Positions 8,654 to 18,027 are shown, counted from the stretch's first letter. The stretch is 64,000 nucleotides of DNA from Paenalcaligenes sp052103955 (GCA_052103955.1 JBQELO010000018.1:1-64000); one strand, 5' to 3'. Program-made: numbers and translations. The notes: generated by a model not told the origin, from the sequence alone.

Positions 8654-9691
8654 TTACTTATAGTAGACATCCAGTCTAGCGGTGGCATTGAATGGCCCTA
8701 CAGTGGCTGTATTTTTCACCCATACCAGTCTGGCTGTGAGTTCCTTATGTACTGTTTGAATCATGTTACCCATAGGTGCAATCAAAAACTCTTGTTTAAA
8801 GGCCAGTTTTTGTTTGCTGTTTTTATCGATAATTTGAATACCTACGGAGTTATTGTTTGAGGGAATCAGGGTGGTGTTGCTTTGGGTGAGTGTGCCATCA
8901 AGCGGTACAAAGCTACCCCCTAAGCCATAGGGTGTTGTACAGCTTTTGTTTGCTGTGATGGTGAAGGGAAGTTCTTCTATGGTTTTGTCAGCCTGAGCCG
9001 AAGATGAGCCTACGCGTTTAAAATCGATGCGTCTTGGTTGTATGTCTACAGTAGAGCTGCAACCTATATATTGCAGGTTTTCCAGTCTGGAAACATAAAG
9101 GGCAAAGTTGGTTGAAGTGGGAGTAATTCCTGACATATACCCTCTGAACTGAGCCATAGGATAAATGGGGGCGACAGGAGTGCTTACCACATAGCCAGTT
9201 TGATTGGGATTGCCTTGTTTTTTTACAGCTAAAAATGTAGAAAAGCTACCAGAAAATGTTTTGGATTTATTTTGGCAGTCGAGAATATTGCTGCACTTCT
9301 GTAAGGTCTGCCATGTGTTTATTCCGCATCCACCTTGAGCTGATAACTGTGAGCAAAGAAAATCTTGGCCATCAATGCGTATACCGGGCTGTAGCTTGTC
9401 GCCTATCTCGAGTATGTTGCCAGCAAGGAGCCCCTGAGTTCCCAAGAAAATATATATATAGTCATCAAGAGAAGTAGCTGGGTTTTCGTGCCAGCATTTC
9501 ACATCTAGATTGTATGTTTTTGATCGCCACACGACAGTATTGATGGGTGCTAAAGGGGGGATGCTTATTTTGCTGCTGATAGGCTCTTCTATTGCGAGTG
9601 TGCCGTTTTGTAGTGTGCAGGACAAAGCCATGCTCTCTTTGGCGAATACTAGCGTAAGAATCAAGAAGAATACTTTCAAGAGGTGTTTCAT
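8654..9691 (-). CDS. Fimbrial tip adhesin-like protein
   Basis: The 345-residue product starts MKHLLKVFFLILTLVFA, a signal peptide with cleavage near Ala-Leu-Ser. An N-terminal Cys-containing domain (about residues 24-230) precedes a C-terminal pilin-like domain (LPFTITANKSCTTPYGLG, LTARLVWVKNTA, ending in LDVYYK). The near-terminal tyrosines and strand pattern fit donor-strand exchange subunits. This two-domain layout is that of a chaperone-usher tip adhesin such as Bordetella FimD. A longer frame to 9844 exists, but the upstream part is not signal-like, so ATG 9691 is used. It is transcribed in the same direction as the usher, chaperone and pilin, but is separated from them by the oppositely oriented kinase gene. 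Confidence 0.8.
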   Translation of the reverse strand: MKHLLKVFFLILTLVFAKESMALSCTLQNGTLAIEEPISSKISIPPLAPINTVVWRSKTYNLDVKCWHENPATSLDDYIYIFLGTQGLLAGNILEIGDKLQPGIRIDGQDFLCSQLSAQGGCGINTWQTLQKCSNILDCQNKSKTFSGSFSTFLAVKKQGNPNQTGYVVSTPVAPIYPMAQFRGYMSGITPTSTNFALYVSRLENLQYIGCSSTVDIQPRRIDFKRVGSSSAQADKTIEELPFTITANKSCTTPYGLGGSFVPLDGTLTQSNTTLIPSNNNSVGIQIIDKNSKQKLAFKQEFLIAPMGNMIQTVHKELTARLVWVKNTATVGPFNATARLDVYYK

Positions 9692-10267
9692 ACTGGTCTG
9701 TTGTAGAGGGCGCACCGTATCACGTAGATGGCATACGTAAACAATAAGGGGAGAGGGGAAGTGGTCAGCGGTGCAGTGATTTTTACCCGCGCATCCATAG
9801 GTATTGACTCTAGCAAGTGCAGCAGCGCAGAAAAATAAGATCAATCTTAAAGACAGGCTGATAATCCTGACGTATGGTTAGCGACGCGTGAAAGTGTGTA
9901 ATGCGGCTAGGGGGGGCGAGTGATCTCAGTAGCTGATGATTTGGGATTTATCTGACTAGTAATAGAGATTTATCTGATCTTGTTTTGAGTAGGGTTTAGT
10001 TACATTAAGAGATCGTAAAACTATAGTTGCGATGTACAGGTGCATACGCGTGCCTCGTCTTCATAGGAAGCCACCATCGCAATGTCTAAGTCTGCGAACC
10101 GTCACGACGCTTAATACCGTAAAACACGTGCTGGGCATAGACTCTAGCTGGCTATGTCGTAAGGCAGGTAAATAAGGCGAGTGATGGTGCCACATTGCTG
10201 GTTTAATCGTCTGTGTTGAACCATGTAATGCTCTTTCATTTGCTGGCTTCACCGTTGAGTTTCCTAA
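9692..10267. other. Intergenic region between adhesin and BvgS-like gene (divergent promoters)
   Basis: This 576-base region must carry promoters for the adhesin (minus) and the hybrid kinase (plus). I see no credible gene: the 63-codon minus-strand frame at 10061-10252 lacks a ribosome-binding site and a recognisable product. The only clear signal is the tandem operator at 9942-9977. The long distance from it to both starts (about 250-300 bases) implies long leaders or additional sites. Confidence 0.7.
9942..9977. promoter_or_regulatory. Tandem copies of the fimbrial-island palindrome, centres 22 bp apart
   Basis: GATTTATCTGA occurs at 9945-9955 and 9967-9977. Each is the strong half of the TCAGAT-N2-ATCTGA palindrome: the right arm ATCTGA is exact, and the left arms are GGGAT and AGAGAT. 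The centres are at about 9948.5 and 9970.5, giving 22 bases or two helical turns. The sites lie between the divergent adhesin and kinase genes. Confidence 0.62.
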
Positions 10268-13200
10268 ATGCGTAGCATTGTTTTAGTATTTGTACTGTTG
10301 TTCTTGGTTAATTTGACCAGCGCAGAAACGGATACAACCAACAAATATGGCGCATTTGAACTGGCACTGGTAAGTTCTGCCAACGCACAAGAGGGAGAGC
10401 TCTCATTAAGTGCTGAACAGTGGGCATTATTACGTCAAAAAGAAGAATTATTATTGGGCGTAATAGAGCCAGGTAAGGCTCCCGTTGACATAGTAGGACG
10501 TCAAAATTTTAAGGGGGTAAGTGCGGATGTAGCCTCGTTGCTGGGGCGCAAATTGCACCTAAAGGTGCGTGTGTTGCGATACAGCACGGCAGAGCAGGCC
10601 ATTGATGCGCTTCAAGCGGGGCCATAGATCTGGTGTCAGGCGTGTCTAACATGCCTCTGGCAACGCAGCATCTGGTGTTGTCTATGCCCTATGCCGTGGA
10701 TATGCCGGCTATCTACAAAAGACCTAAAGATACTAGAAGCTTTGCGGATGACTTGGCAGGGCTAAGAGTGGCCGTGGTTGCTAACTATCTTGATGCAGAC
10801 GCCTTAGCTGCACAGTATCCCAAGACGGAATTCGTTTGTTATCGCTATAGCAGCCAAGCCATGGCTGCTACGGCTTTTGGGCGTACTGATTTATTGCTCA
10901 GTGATTCCTTGTCGGCGCGTTACCTAATTAATCAAAGCTATTTCAATGAAATCAAAGTCGAACGCTTGCTGCCTATCGCATCCAATGGTTTTGCTTTTGC
11001 ATTGAAAGCGGATAACCAAGCTTTATTGCATATTATTAATACTGCGTTAATTGGTATAGGTAAACCCACATTAGATTCCTTGAGTCGCAGGTGGGTAGGG
11101 GGCGGTTACGACCTACCTGAAGACAGGCTGGAGCTAACGACTGATGAACAAATATGGTTAGGGCAGCATCCGGTGGTAAGACTGGCTGTGAACAGTGATC
11201 AAGCCCCCGTGGCTTTTATAGATAAAGATGGCAACCTAAGTGGTATGGCGGCTGACATTCTGGATTTGGTCACGCAGCGCACAGGCTTACGCTTTGATTA
11301 TGAACGGGTGAACGATTTTGCATCGTTAGTGGAAGCGGTAAAAGAGGGGCGGGCCGATCTCAGCGTGATCAGTTGGACACCTGAGCGTGAAGCATTTTTA
11401 CGATTTTCACCACCTATAGTAGTGACACCTTTTGCCTTATTTGTGCGTAATGAGGATGCATCAACCATAGGGCAGCTTAGCGACTTAGAAGGTAAACGAT
11501 TAGCGATTGCCAAGGGGCATGCATATGTGAAACGCATAGCACTTAACTACCCGAGTATTACGCTGATAGAAACAGCTACCTCTTTAGATGCGTTACGTGC
11601 AGTAGCGATAGGCCAAGCGGATGCTGCGACGTTGGGACTGATTTCTGGGCGCTATTACCTTTCTAAGTTTTACGAGGATCTCTTGACGGTGAGTGGTGTC
11701 ATTGAAGAAGGAGCCGCTTTAGGAGGCTTTGCAATGCGCCGACAAGATGTAGAGCTGCAGTCTATTTTGAGCAAAGTCATTGCCGCCATCCCACCCGAGG
11801 AAATGAATGTGATTGCTGGTCGTTGGCGTCCGAACCCAGCAATGAGAAGTGAAACGTGGTGGGACTACCGACGCATGGTATTTGGCATTATGGCCTTAGC
11901 GGTAGTGCTGGTCAGTATTTTTACCGCATGGGCTTTATATTTACGCCAACAAATTAGCAAGCGTATGGCATCCGAACGAGCACTGAATGATCAGTTAGAG
12001 TTCGTGGAAGCGCTAAGCGAGGCCACGCCGCAACCCATTTATGTGCGTGATAGAGAAGGCCGGTTTGTGAGCGGCACCCACAGTTACTTAGATGCCGTGG
12101 GGGCTAGTACTGAAGATCTAGTAGGTAAAACCGTACTGGAAGGTCCATCTAAGTTTGGGGCGGCTGCAGCTATGCATGACGCATACATGCAGGCTATGCA
12201 AACCAACACCACCATACGCGTTTTGCGCGCTACCAAAATGAATGGTGAAGAACGCTGGATTGATCATTGGGTCAAACCCTTTCATGATGCTACAGGGGTC
12301 ATACAGGGAGTAGTGTGTGGTTGGTTAGACGTTACTGAGCAGCAGCGCTTGATCTTCGAGTTAGAGCGGTTGATTAGCGAGCTTGAGGTGGCCCGAAAGC
12401 TGGCGGTTCAATCGAATTGGGAAAAGACGAATTTTCTTGCCACCATGAGCCATGAAATACGCACCCCTTTAAGTGCAGTGATTGGTACGTTAGAGTTGGT
12501 GCAGCGTCAAGCTGAGAGAGGCATACTGGATAAAAACGGCATACAGATTGCGTACGATTGTGCCAATGGCTTGCTGCACTTAATGGGTGACGTCTTAGAT
12601 ATAGTCAGAATTGAAGCGGGGCGTTTAGTACTGGCACCAGAACGGGTCAATCTAAAAGACTTACTAGAGTCTGTGGTGTTAGTGTTTGAGGGATTGGCGT
12701 TAGAAAAAGGGTTAGAGCTACTGCTAGAACTGGACACTGATACGACAAAAGATGTGTTGATAGACCCAGTACGCATTAAGCAAGTATTGTTCAATCTGGT
12801 AAGTAACGCGATTAAATTTACCTCCAAAGGCTACGTGAAAATTAGTGCTATAGGCCAATCAGTAGAGGCGGGTAAAGTGCGTGTGCAACTGGTGGTCAGT
12901 GATACAGGCATAGGCATTTCAGCCGAAGATCAAGAGCGTTTGTTTCACCCTTTTGCGCAAGTGAATCAGTTATCGTCCGAGCAAACCGGCGTAGGTTTGG
13001 GGTTGGCGATTACGCGCTCATTGTGTGAGCTCATGGGGGGCAGTCTTTCCATGAGTAGCACACCGGGAGAGGGAACCTGTGTAGTCATAGAGCTGCTGTT
13101 GAATCAGATGGATACCTTGGCCATTGAAAGCGATCATGCTTTGCTGCCTAGTTCTGCTGCTGTTGAACAGTCTGCTGCACAGCCATTGCGGGTATTAGTG

Positions 13201-13986
13201 GTAGATGATTACGCCGTGCACCGCCAATTGATTTGCTTGCAACTGGATTTTCTAGGCCATACTTTTTCTGAGGCAGAAAATGGGCAGGCAGCATTGCAAC
13301 TATGGCGGTCTATGCCTTTTGATTTGGTGATTACCGATTGCCGAATGCCGGGTATGTCAGGTGTGGAGCTTGCATTGGCCATACGTCATGACGAGGAGAC
13401 CACAGGGCGCACGAGGTGCGTCATTATAGGCTTGACGGCCGATGCGCAGCGTGAAGAAATTCAGCGTTGCCTGTCGGCGGGTATGGACGAGTGTTTGGTG
13501 AAGCCTTTAGGGTTGGATAAGCTAAAAACCAAACTATGGCAGCTATCCAATGGGCTGGCAGAAAAACAAACACCTATTTTAGTATTTGATGCAGGTAGTA
13601 GTGATGCCGCTGGGGCTTCTGCGCTTCTCGCTACGGATGAGAAGAATACACGAGAGTCAGACTTTGATACCTTGCTGGTACTGACTGGGGGTGATAAGGG
13701 AAAGGCTCGGGAACTAGCCAAAGCCATTCTCAAGTCGTTAGATGACGCTACATTGCAATTACAACAGCCCGCGACGCATTATGATCGCGCTGCTATAGGT
13801 ACCCTAGCGCATCAAGTCTTAGGGGTGGCACGTGTGCTGGGTAATGAGGCGTTGGCAAAGCAGTGTAAGCAGCTAGAGGTACTATGCCAAAGTGATCGTA
13901 GCGAACAGGTTGGTGAACTTGCAGATGCGATAACTACGTTACAGTTGATGTTGGGAGACATGCATGCGCGCTACCAAAGGATTTAA
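10268..13986 (+). pseudogene. BvgS/EvgS-like hybrid sensor kinase, interrupted by a one-base frameshift
   Basis: Two overlapping-in-sense frames make one protein. Codons from 10268 encode a signal peptide (MRSIVLVFVLLFLVNLTSA) and the start of a Venus-flytrap (periplasmic binding protein-like) domain, ending ALQAGP-stop at 10627. From about 10622 the next frame continues the same domain as AIDLVSGVSNMPLATQ. One missing base in the G run at 10618-10621 explains the break; with it restored the protein would be 1,239 residues, very close to B. pertussis BvgS (1,238 from memory). Architecture: two Venus-flytrap domains, one membrane helix (near 11880-11945), PAS, histidine kinase, receiver, Hpt. 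It may be a true pseudogene, a phase-off state, or a sequencing error. The minimal RBS before ATG 10268 is weak. Confidence 0.85.
10633..13986 (+). CDS. Downstream intact frame of the BvgS-like kinase (second flytrap to Hpt)
   Basis: This 1,117-codon frame holds most of the kinase but, read alone, has no signal peptide and starts at a GTG inside the first flytrap domain, so it is unlikely to be made separately. Order: rest of flytrap 1; flytrap 2 from about residue 170 (LTTDEQIWLGQHPVVRLAVN); membrane helix near 420; PAS; HisKA with SHEIRTPLSA (His607); N box RIKQVLFNLVSNAIKFT; G boxes DTGIGIS and GVGLGLAI; receiver with VLVVDD, phospho-acceptor Asp902 in ITDCRMPG and CLVKPL; Hpt with His1060 in AHQVLGVARVLG. 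In the Hpt the usual HxxKG lysine is Leu. In BvgS, phosphate moves His-Asp-His to BvgA. Confidence 0.75.
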   Translation: MSGVSNMPLATQHLVLSMPYAVDMPAIYKRPKDTRSFADDLAGLRVAVVANYLDADALAAQYPKTEFVCYRYSSQAMAATAFGRTDLLLSDSLSARYLINQSYFNEIKVERLLPIASNGFAFALKADNQALLHIINTALIGIGKPTLDSLSRRWVGGGYDLPEDRLELTTDEQIWLGQHPVVRLAVNSDQAPVAFIDKDGNLSGMAADILDLVTQRTGLRFDYERVNDFASLVEAVKEGRADLSVISWTPEREAFLRFSPPIVVTPFALFVRNEDASTIGQLSDLEGKRLAIAKGHAYVKRIALNYPSITLIETATSLDALRAVAIGQADAATLGLISGRYYLSKFYEDLLTVSGVIEEGAALGGFAMRRQDVELQSILSKVIAAIPPEEMNVIAGRWRPNPAMRSETWWDYRRMVFGIMALAVVLVSIFTAWALYLRQQISKRMASERALNDQLEFVEALSEATPQPIYVRDREGRFVSGTHSYLDAVGASTEDLVGKTVLEGPSKFGAAAAMHDAYMQAMQTNTTIRVLRATKMNGEERWIDHWVKPFHDATGVIQGVVCGWLDVTEQQRLIFELERLISELEVARKLAVQSNWEKTNFLATMSHEIRTPLSAVIGTLELVQRQAERGILDKNGIQIAYDCANGLLHLMGDVLDIVRIEAGRLVLAPERVNLKDLLESVVLVFEGLALEKGLELLLELDTDTTKDVLIDPVRIKQVLFNLVSNAIKFTSKGYVKISAIGQSVEAGKVRVQLVVSDTGIGISAEDQERLFHPFAQVNQLSSEQTGVGLGLAITRSLCELMGGSLSMSSTPGEGTCVVIELLLNQMDTLAIESDHALLPSSAAVEQSAAQPLRVLVVDDYAVHRQLICLQLDFLGHTFSEAENGQAALQLWRSMPFDLVITDCRMPGMSGVELALAIRHDEETTGRTRCVIIGLTADAQREEIQRCLSAGMDECLVKPLGLDKLKTKLWQLSNGLAEKQTPILVFDAGSSDAAGASALLATDEKNTRESDFDTLLVLTGGDKGKARELAKAILKSLDDATLQLQQPATHYDRAAIGTLAHQVLGVARVLGNEALAKQCKQLEVLCQSDRSEQVGELADAITTLQLMLGDMHARYQRI

Positions 13987-14022
13987 TCTTAAGTGGTGTA
14001 GGCGCGGTGGTTAGCGGCTGGT

Positions 14023-16578
14023 TTATACCGTTGGAACCGGCATACATGTTTGCGTGCTTCTGTCGTAGTAACGGCTAGGATCACGCTCTGGCAGTTGGTA
14101 GGTCACTTCACATTGTCCGTTTTGCCAATGTACGCTGAGTTTACCGCTGTCTTGACTCAGTAATAACAGGGCTTGCCCGTTATTGTCCACCAAACCTACT
14201 TGTCGATCGTTATCATCGGTAACGGCAGCTCCTAGAGGCAGGGTGCCATTGGGGTAGTTAAAGCGCATTTGTACGCGTCGACCCGTATAGCCGCTAAAGC
14301 TAGTATGAACAATGGCGCCGCGTCTAGGGATAACCATCTGTGTAAGGCTATCAAGTTCGGTATCGGCATCCAGCGTAGCGGGGTCTAAGCGTACGATATT
14401 GACTTTGTAGGGCTGGGTGTAGGGGTAGACTACATAAGAGTTGCTGCCAGATGTAGGCAAGTTATTGCCTAAGCCCACTCCTGTGGCCCCTTCTACTTTG
14501 ACTAGGGCAAAACTATCGCCTACCTGACGAGTCAGGTTAATGCCGCCCGCATGCATGACCATGGCCCCTGATGCATTCGCGCCATAGGAGTGGTAACCAC
14601 TGCCTGTGCTGTAGTTGCCACCCACTTGAGCTATGGGCAGGCTACTGTTTAGCGCTAACGCGCCAGAATTGTTGCCACTTGCACTGCGTGAACCCTGAAT
14701 ACTGTAGGTAGTGTATTGAGTACCTGGTACAAAGCCTGTAACACTGGCCGTGGTAGAGGTACCTTCTTTTGATCGTACGCTTGAGGTATACAGTTGAGGG
14801 GAGCCTTGTCCTGTACCAAGAGGGATAGACAAGGTGAGCATGAGTTGGTTGCTGTTGTACGAATTAGTGTTTGCGGTACGTGTTGTTGAGCGGCTATAGC
14901 TGATGTTATAAGCAAGGCGGCCCCACGTATTACCATAGCCCGCACTAATACTGTTTGCGCGTTGTTGGTTCCAGTAGTTTTCATAGGTGGAGTTCAGATA
15001 AACGCTACCGTATTTTCCGCTGGCCCCCAATTGCTGATTGATGGATAAATCCATGCGTGAGCGGGGCCGGTAGCTGGCCCTAGATTGATAGTAGTTATCA
15101 CGTGATTGCAAGCTTTCGTACACATGATTGTCAAAAGTACGATAGCCTTGGGTGGAGTAACGGTAGGCCGCTAAGGTGAAGGTGGTCTGGGTTGTGATTA
15201 GTGTTTTGGTATACAAGGCACGTACACTTTGGCCTTGGGTGGTTTTTCCGGCGGTGGTGCTACGTGAATTGGTGACATCTATGGACACGGCACCTATGGG
15301 GGTGTTGCTACCTACGCCTAGGTTGACCGCTTGGAAGTTAGATGAGGCTTGCATGCCACCCGCAATAGTGAGGTCGTCGGTTAACCCGTAAATTGCCGTG
15401 ACCGACGCAAAGTTTGGCGTAGGTAGGTTGGTGTCGGTGGATTTGTATTGCCCCAATTCTGCGCTGTAACGCAAGGTGCCACGCTTTACCATTAAGGGCA
15501 GGCTGGCATAGGCTTGGATAAAGGATCGTCGTCGTCCATCGGCTTCAATAACGATAATCTCTAAGTCTCCATTGGAGCCACTAGGTGCAATGTCAGCAAT
15601 ACTAAAGGGGCCGGGTGATACCGGAACACTGGTTAAGAGGTAGCCGTTTTGCCATACTTCAACGGTGGCATTGCTTTCAGCGATGCCGCGTACGATAGGT
15701 GCATAACCACGCTCACTGTCAGCCAACATAGCATCATCTGAAGTAAGCTGAATGCCCTTAAAACGTACGCTATTAAAGATGTCTGCGTTGCTGTAAAGCT
15801 CACCGGCAGAAAACTGACCATTTAGGATGGAGACATCGTGCTGTATATAGGTGCGATTACTTTTGAACTGTCCGGAGGTGGAGTTTGATTTGGTAAGGTT
15901 GGACTCATTACGTAAACGCCAGCCACCTAGATTCAGGCCATTGTTCAAACCTAAGTAATAATACTTGGTGGAAATACCTCGTCGAGAGTTTCCGCGTATG
16001 CTGGCTTGGTAGTTGATAAAGCCAGCATTGACACCATAATCCCAAAGGCTAGGATCCACATAGCCGCGTCTACCTGTAGCCATATAGGCTTGCGGTATGG
16101 CAACGCTTAATAGCATTTGCCCAGAGTCATAATCAGCTCGAGCTTTAGGGTCCACCTGTTGGAGATCTACGCAGGTACTAGTGGGTTCAGCGGCAAAGGC
16201 CTCTAATGAGGAAGGCTTAATACCTAGTTCAGCCAGTAGTTCCAGAGTAATACAGGGTACTACCCTAGAGGAGCCTTTCTGTGTAAATAACCGTATATTG
16301 CGTCGTCCTATTACGTCGCCATTGATTTGCACATCAAACACATAGACACCAGGTAGCATAGTACTACTGGTAGTGGCCAGTAGATTCGCAAGGTCCACGT
16401 TGCCATCACCTCGAATTAAGGTGGGGTCGAACATGCCAATCAGTGCTTCTGGGTCATCGTTTGGTGCGCTGGTGATGGTTTCATCCGGCGTCGCACCAAC
16501 CGGTAGTGTCAGTAGAAGACAATAACCAGCGATAAATAGGGAGTGCAATCGTACAGGGATGCGAGCCATAAAAACCAT
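14023..16578 (-). CDS. Fimbrial outer-membrane usher
   Basis: The usher is an outer-membrane pore that recruits chaperone-subunit complexes and assembles the pilus. The 851-residue length is typical. A signal peptide (MARIPVRLHSLFIAGYCLLLTLPVGA) is followed by the N-terminal chaperone-binding domain (FDPTLIRGDGNVDLANLL, PGVYVFDVQINGD). Then come the barrel with plug (RGYAPIVRGIAESNATVEVWQNG, FSIADI) and C-terminal domains (RRGAIVHTSFSGYTGRRVQM, GQALLLLSQDSG, CEVTYQLP). The start may be ATG 16578 or ATG 16569. It lies 57 bases after the chaperone gene in the order pilin, chaperone, usher. The tip adhesin, normally next, is displaced beyond the kinase gene. Confidence 0.95.
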   Translation of the reverse strand: MVFMARIPVRLHSLFIAGYCLLLTLPVGATPDETITSAPNDDPEALIGMFDPTLIRGDGNVDLANLLATTSSTMLPGVYVFDVQINGDVIGRRNIRLFTQKGSSRVVPCITLELLAELGIKPSSLEAFAAEPTSTCVDLQQVDPKARADYDSGQMLLSVAIPQAYMATGRRGYVDPSLWDYGVNAGFINYQASIRGNSRRGISTKYYYLGLNNGLNLGGWRLRNESNLTKSNSTSGQFKSNRTYIQHDVSILNGQFSAGELYSNADIFNSVRFKGIQLTSDDAMLADSERGYAPIVRGIAESNATVEVWQNGYLLTSVPVSPGPFSIADIAPSGSNGDLEIIVIEADGRRRSFIQAYASLPLMVKRGTLRYSAELGQYKSTDTNLPTPNFASVTAIYGLTDDLTIAGGMQASSNFQAVNLGVGSNTPIGAVSIDVTNSRSTTAGKTTQGQSVRALYTKTLITTQTTFTLAAYRYSTQGYRTFDNHVYESLQSRDNYYQSRASYRPRSRMDLSINQQLGASGKYGSVYLNSTYENYWNQQRANSISAGYGNTWGRLAYNISYSRSTTRTANTNSYNSNQLMLTLSIPLGTGQGSPQLYTSSVRSKEGTSTTASVTGFVPGTQYTTYSIQGSRSASGNNSGALALNSSLPIAQVGGNYSTGSGYHSYGANASGAMVMHAGGINLTRQVGDSFALVKVEGATGVGLGNNLPTSGSNSYVVYPYTQPYKVNIVRLDPATLDADTELDSLTQMVIPRRGAIVHTSFSGYTGRRVQMRFNYPNGTLPLGAAVTDDNDRQVGLVDNNGQALLLLSQDSGKLSVHWQNGQCEVTYQLPERDPSRYYDRSTQTCMPVPTV

Positions 16579-16635
16579 CGTTGTATAGGAAGGAAGTGGG
16601 ATGCCGTGAGGCCGGCAGCGGTGAATCGTATGAGC

Positions 16636-17367
16636 TTAGTTGCTGATGAGTTCACCCTTGATGGGATGTTCGCCTGATAGCACCACACGGTGTGGTATGT
16701 AGGAACCAAAGTCGTTGATAGAGGAGTACATCAGGGTAGTTTGTGGCCCTATGCTGTGCGCGCTGGATAACGCCACGGTATAGGTCTGGTGCGGGGGGAT
16801 CACCAAGGCCTGCTCTATTTGTGCATTGTTAGCCGTCAAACCAACAACGGTGACGTGGTATGAGCTAGGATTGGTGATCTGAATGCTTCTATCGCGATAG
16901 CTCCATTCGATATTCTGGATGGCGCTATCCAAATTGCCAGCCAAGTCTTTGGGGCGATAAAACACCTTGATACGTTGCAAGATAGCTAGCTGTATGATGG
17001 GTTCATCACCAACCACGCGCTGGGGGATTTCTTGTACATTCAACCAGAACATGCTTTCTCGGTCTGAGGGAGCGCCTACACCTTCATATAAAATACGCAC
17101 GACTTGTTCGCTATTAGCTTGTACTCGTACCAGTTGTGGAGTGAGGGTGAAATGTTGAACGGCGTTACTGCTATCGCTGCTGTCTGCATCTAACCAAGAC
17201 TGGATGAGAATTCCATCACCCATATTTCTGACACCAAAAGAGGCTTCATTCTTGCCATTTTCGAGAATAACGCGGGTGGAGTTCAGCGCAATGCTGGCAA
17301 AAGAGGGGGGCGAGGCAATAGCAATAACTAGTGCGCAAATCAGTGATAGATGTCGCAACATATACAA
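16636..17367 (-). CDS. Periplasmic fimbrial chaperone (PapD/FimC family)
   Basis: This 243-residue chaperone folds pilus subunits in the periplasm by donor-strand complementation. Residues 1-24 form a signal peptide (LSLICALVIAIASPPSFA). The N-terminal immunoglobulin-like domain has ALNSTRVILENG, an alternating hydrophobic G1-type strand (FTLTPQLVRVQANSEQVVRILY), and DRESMFWLNVQEIP, a hallmark of the family. The C-terminal domain shows ITNPSSYHVTVVGL. ATG 17361 (Met3) is an alternative start. The gene sits between pilin and usher; the 66-base gap before it contains a strong hairpin. Confidence 0.93.
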   Translation of the reverse strand: MYMLRHLSLICALVIAIASPPSFASIALNSTRVILENGKNEASFGVRNMGDGILIQSWLDADSSDSSNAVQHFTLTPQLVRVQANSEQVVRILYEGVGAPSDRESMFWLNVQEIPQRVVGDEPIIQLAILQRIKVFYRPKDLAGNLDSAIQNIEWSYRDRSIQITNPSSYHVTVVGLTANNAQIEQALVIPPHQTYTVALSSAHSIGPQTTLMYSSINDFGSYIPHRVVLSGEHPIKGELISN

Positions 17368-17398
17368 AACCTAAGTGTGGGAAGGGCAAGAAGCAGGG

Positions 17399-17419
17399 CT
17401 AGGCCCGTTGCGGGCCTAG
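17399..17419 (-). promoter_or_regulatory. Intercistronic hairpin between pilin and chaperone genes
   Basis: CTAGGCCCG-TTG-CGGGCCTAG is a perfect nine-base-pair, GC-rich stem with a three-base loop, 15 bases beyond the pilin stop. No T run follows in the direction of transcription, so it is unlikely to be a full terminator. Such hairpins after major pilin genes commonly hold back transcription or protect the upstream mRNA, which favours pilin over chaperone and usher. That role is inferred here. Confidence 0.7.
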
Positions 17420-17433
17420 TGAAACTACAGTGC

Positions 17434-18027
17434 TTATGGAGTAACGATTGTGTAAGGCAGGGTGGCAGTTACGAGGCCACCTTTTAAATCACCTGAGGTT
17501 TTAACGTAACCAGCTTCAAAAGCCACTTCCATAGGTGCGTTGGCAGTTAGGGCCTGATCAAACAGCACACCATCGTCAAGCTTATGGGCAGTAGCTGCAG
17601 AGTGCGCGCTGTTTAATGGATACAGAGCAATACCAAAACCGAACGCATTGTTTGGAGAAGGGGTTGCTTCACCACCATTGATTTTTAATACTTTACCGCT
17701 CTCTGCTGTTAGCGCAGTGGCGGCTGCAAATCTGATGATGGTTTGGCCCGCTTGGCTACATTGGACTTTAAACGTTACTTTACCGTTACTAGGGCCGGCC
17801 ATGAGAGGGCGGCTCAGTGAGCTTTCACTGATTTGTCCAAGGTTGGGGTTACCTAAATTAACGTTAATGGTTTTGGCATCACCACCATCGCTTTGTACAA
17901 AGCACGTATCGGTACTGACATTACCGCTAAAGACAATGTTGCCACCACCTTGCACAGTTTCAACTGCGAACGCAGTAGAGGACGCCAACGCTAGAGCGGC
18001 GGCTACAACGGTAGTACGTATCTTCAT
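17434..18027 (-). CDS. Major fimbrial subunit (type 1-like pilin)
   Basis: The 197-residue product has a signal peptide (MKIRTTVVAAALALASSTAFA) and a mature pilin with the usual start GGGNIVFSGNVSTDTCFVQ. Two cysteines (in DTCFVQ and FKVQCSQ) have the spacing of the conserved pilin disulfide. The C-terminus (LKGGLVTATLPYTIVTP) carries the penultimate aromatic strand used for chaperone and subunit contact. It is the first gene of the minus-strand pilin-chaperone-usher operon. The 354-base upstream region carries the shared palindrome motif. Confidence 0.92.
   Translation of the reverse strand: MKIRTTVVAAALALASSTAFAVETVQGGGNIVFSGNVSTDTCFVQSDGGDAKTINVNLGNPNLGQISESSLSRPLMAGPSNGKVTFKVQCSQAGQTIIRFAAATALTAESGKVLKINGGEATPSPNNAFGFGIALYPLNSAHSAATAHKLDDGVLFDQALTANAPMEVAFEAGYVKTSGDLKGGLVTATLPYTIVTP

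Noticed and set aside
9692..9844. N-terminal extension of the adhesin
   Set aside because: The 51 upstream codons do not resemble a secretion signal, whereas ATG 9691 begins a typical signal peptide.
10061..10252. 63-codon minus-strand frame in the adhesin-kinase gap
   Set aside because: No ribosome-binding site, no signal or domain, and an unusual composition; I left it out as a gene.
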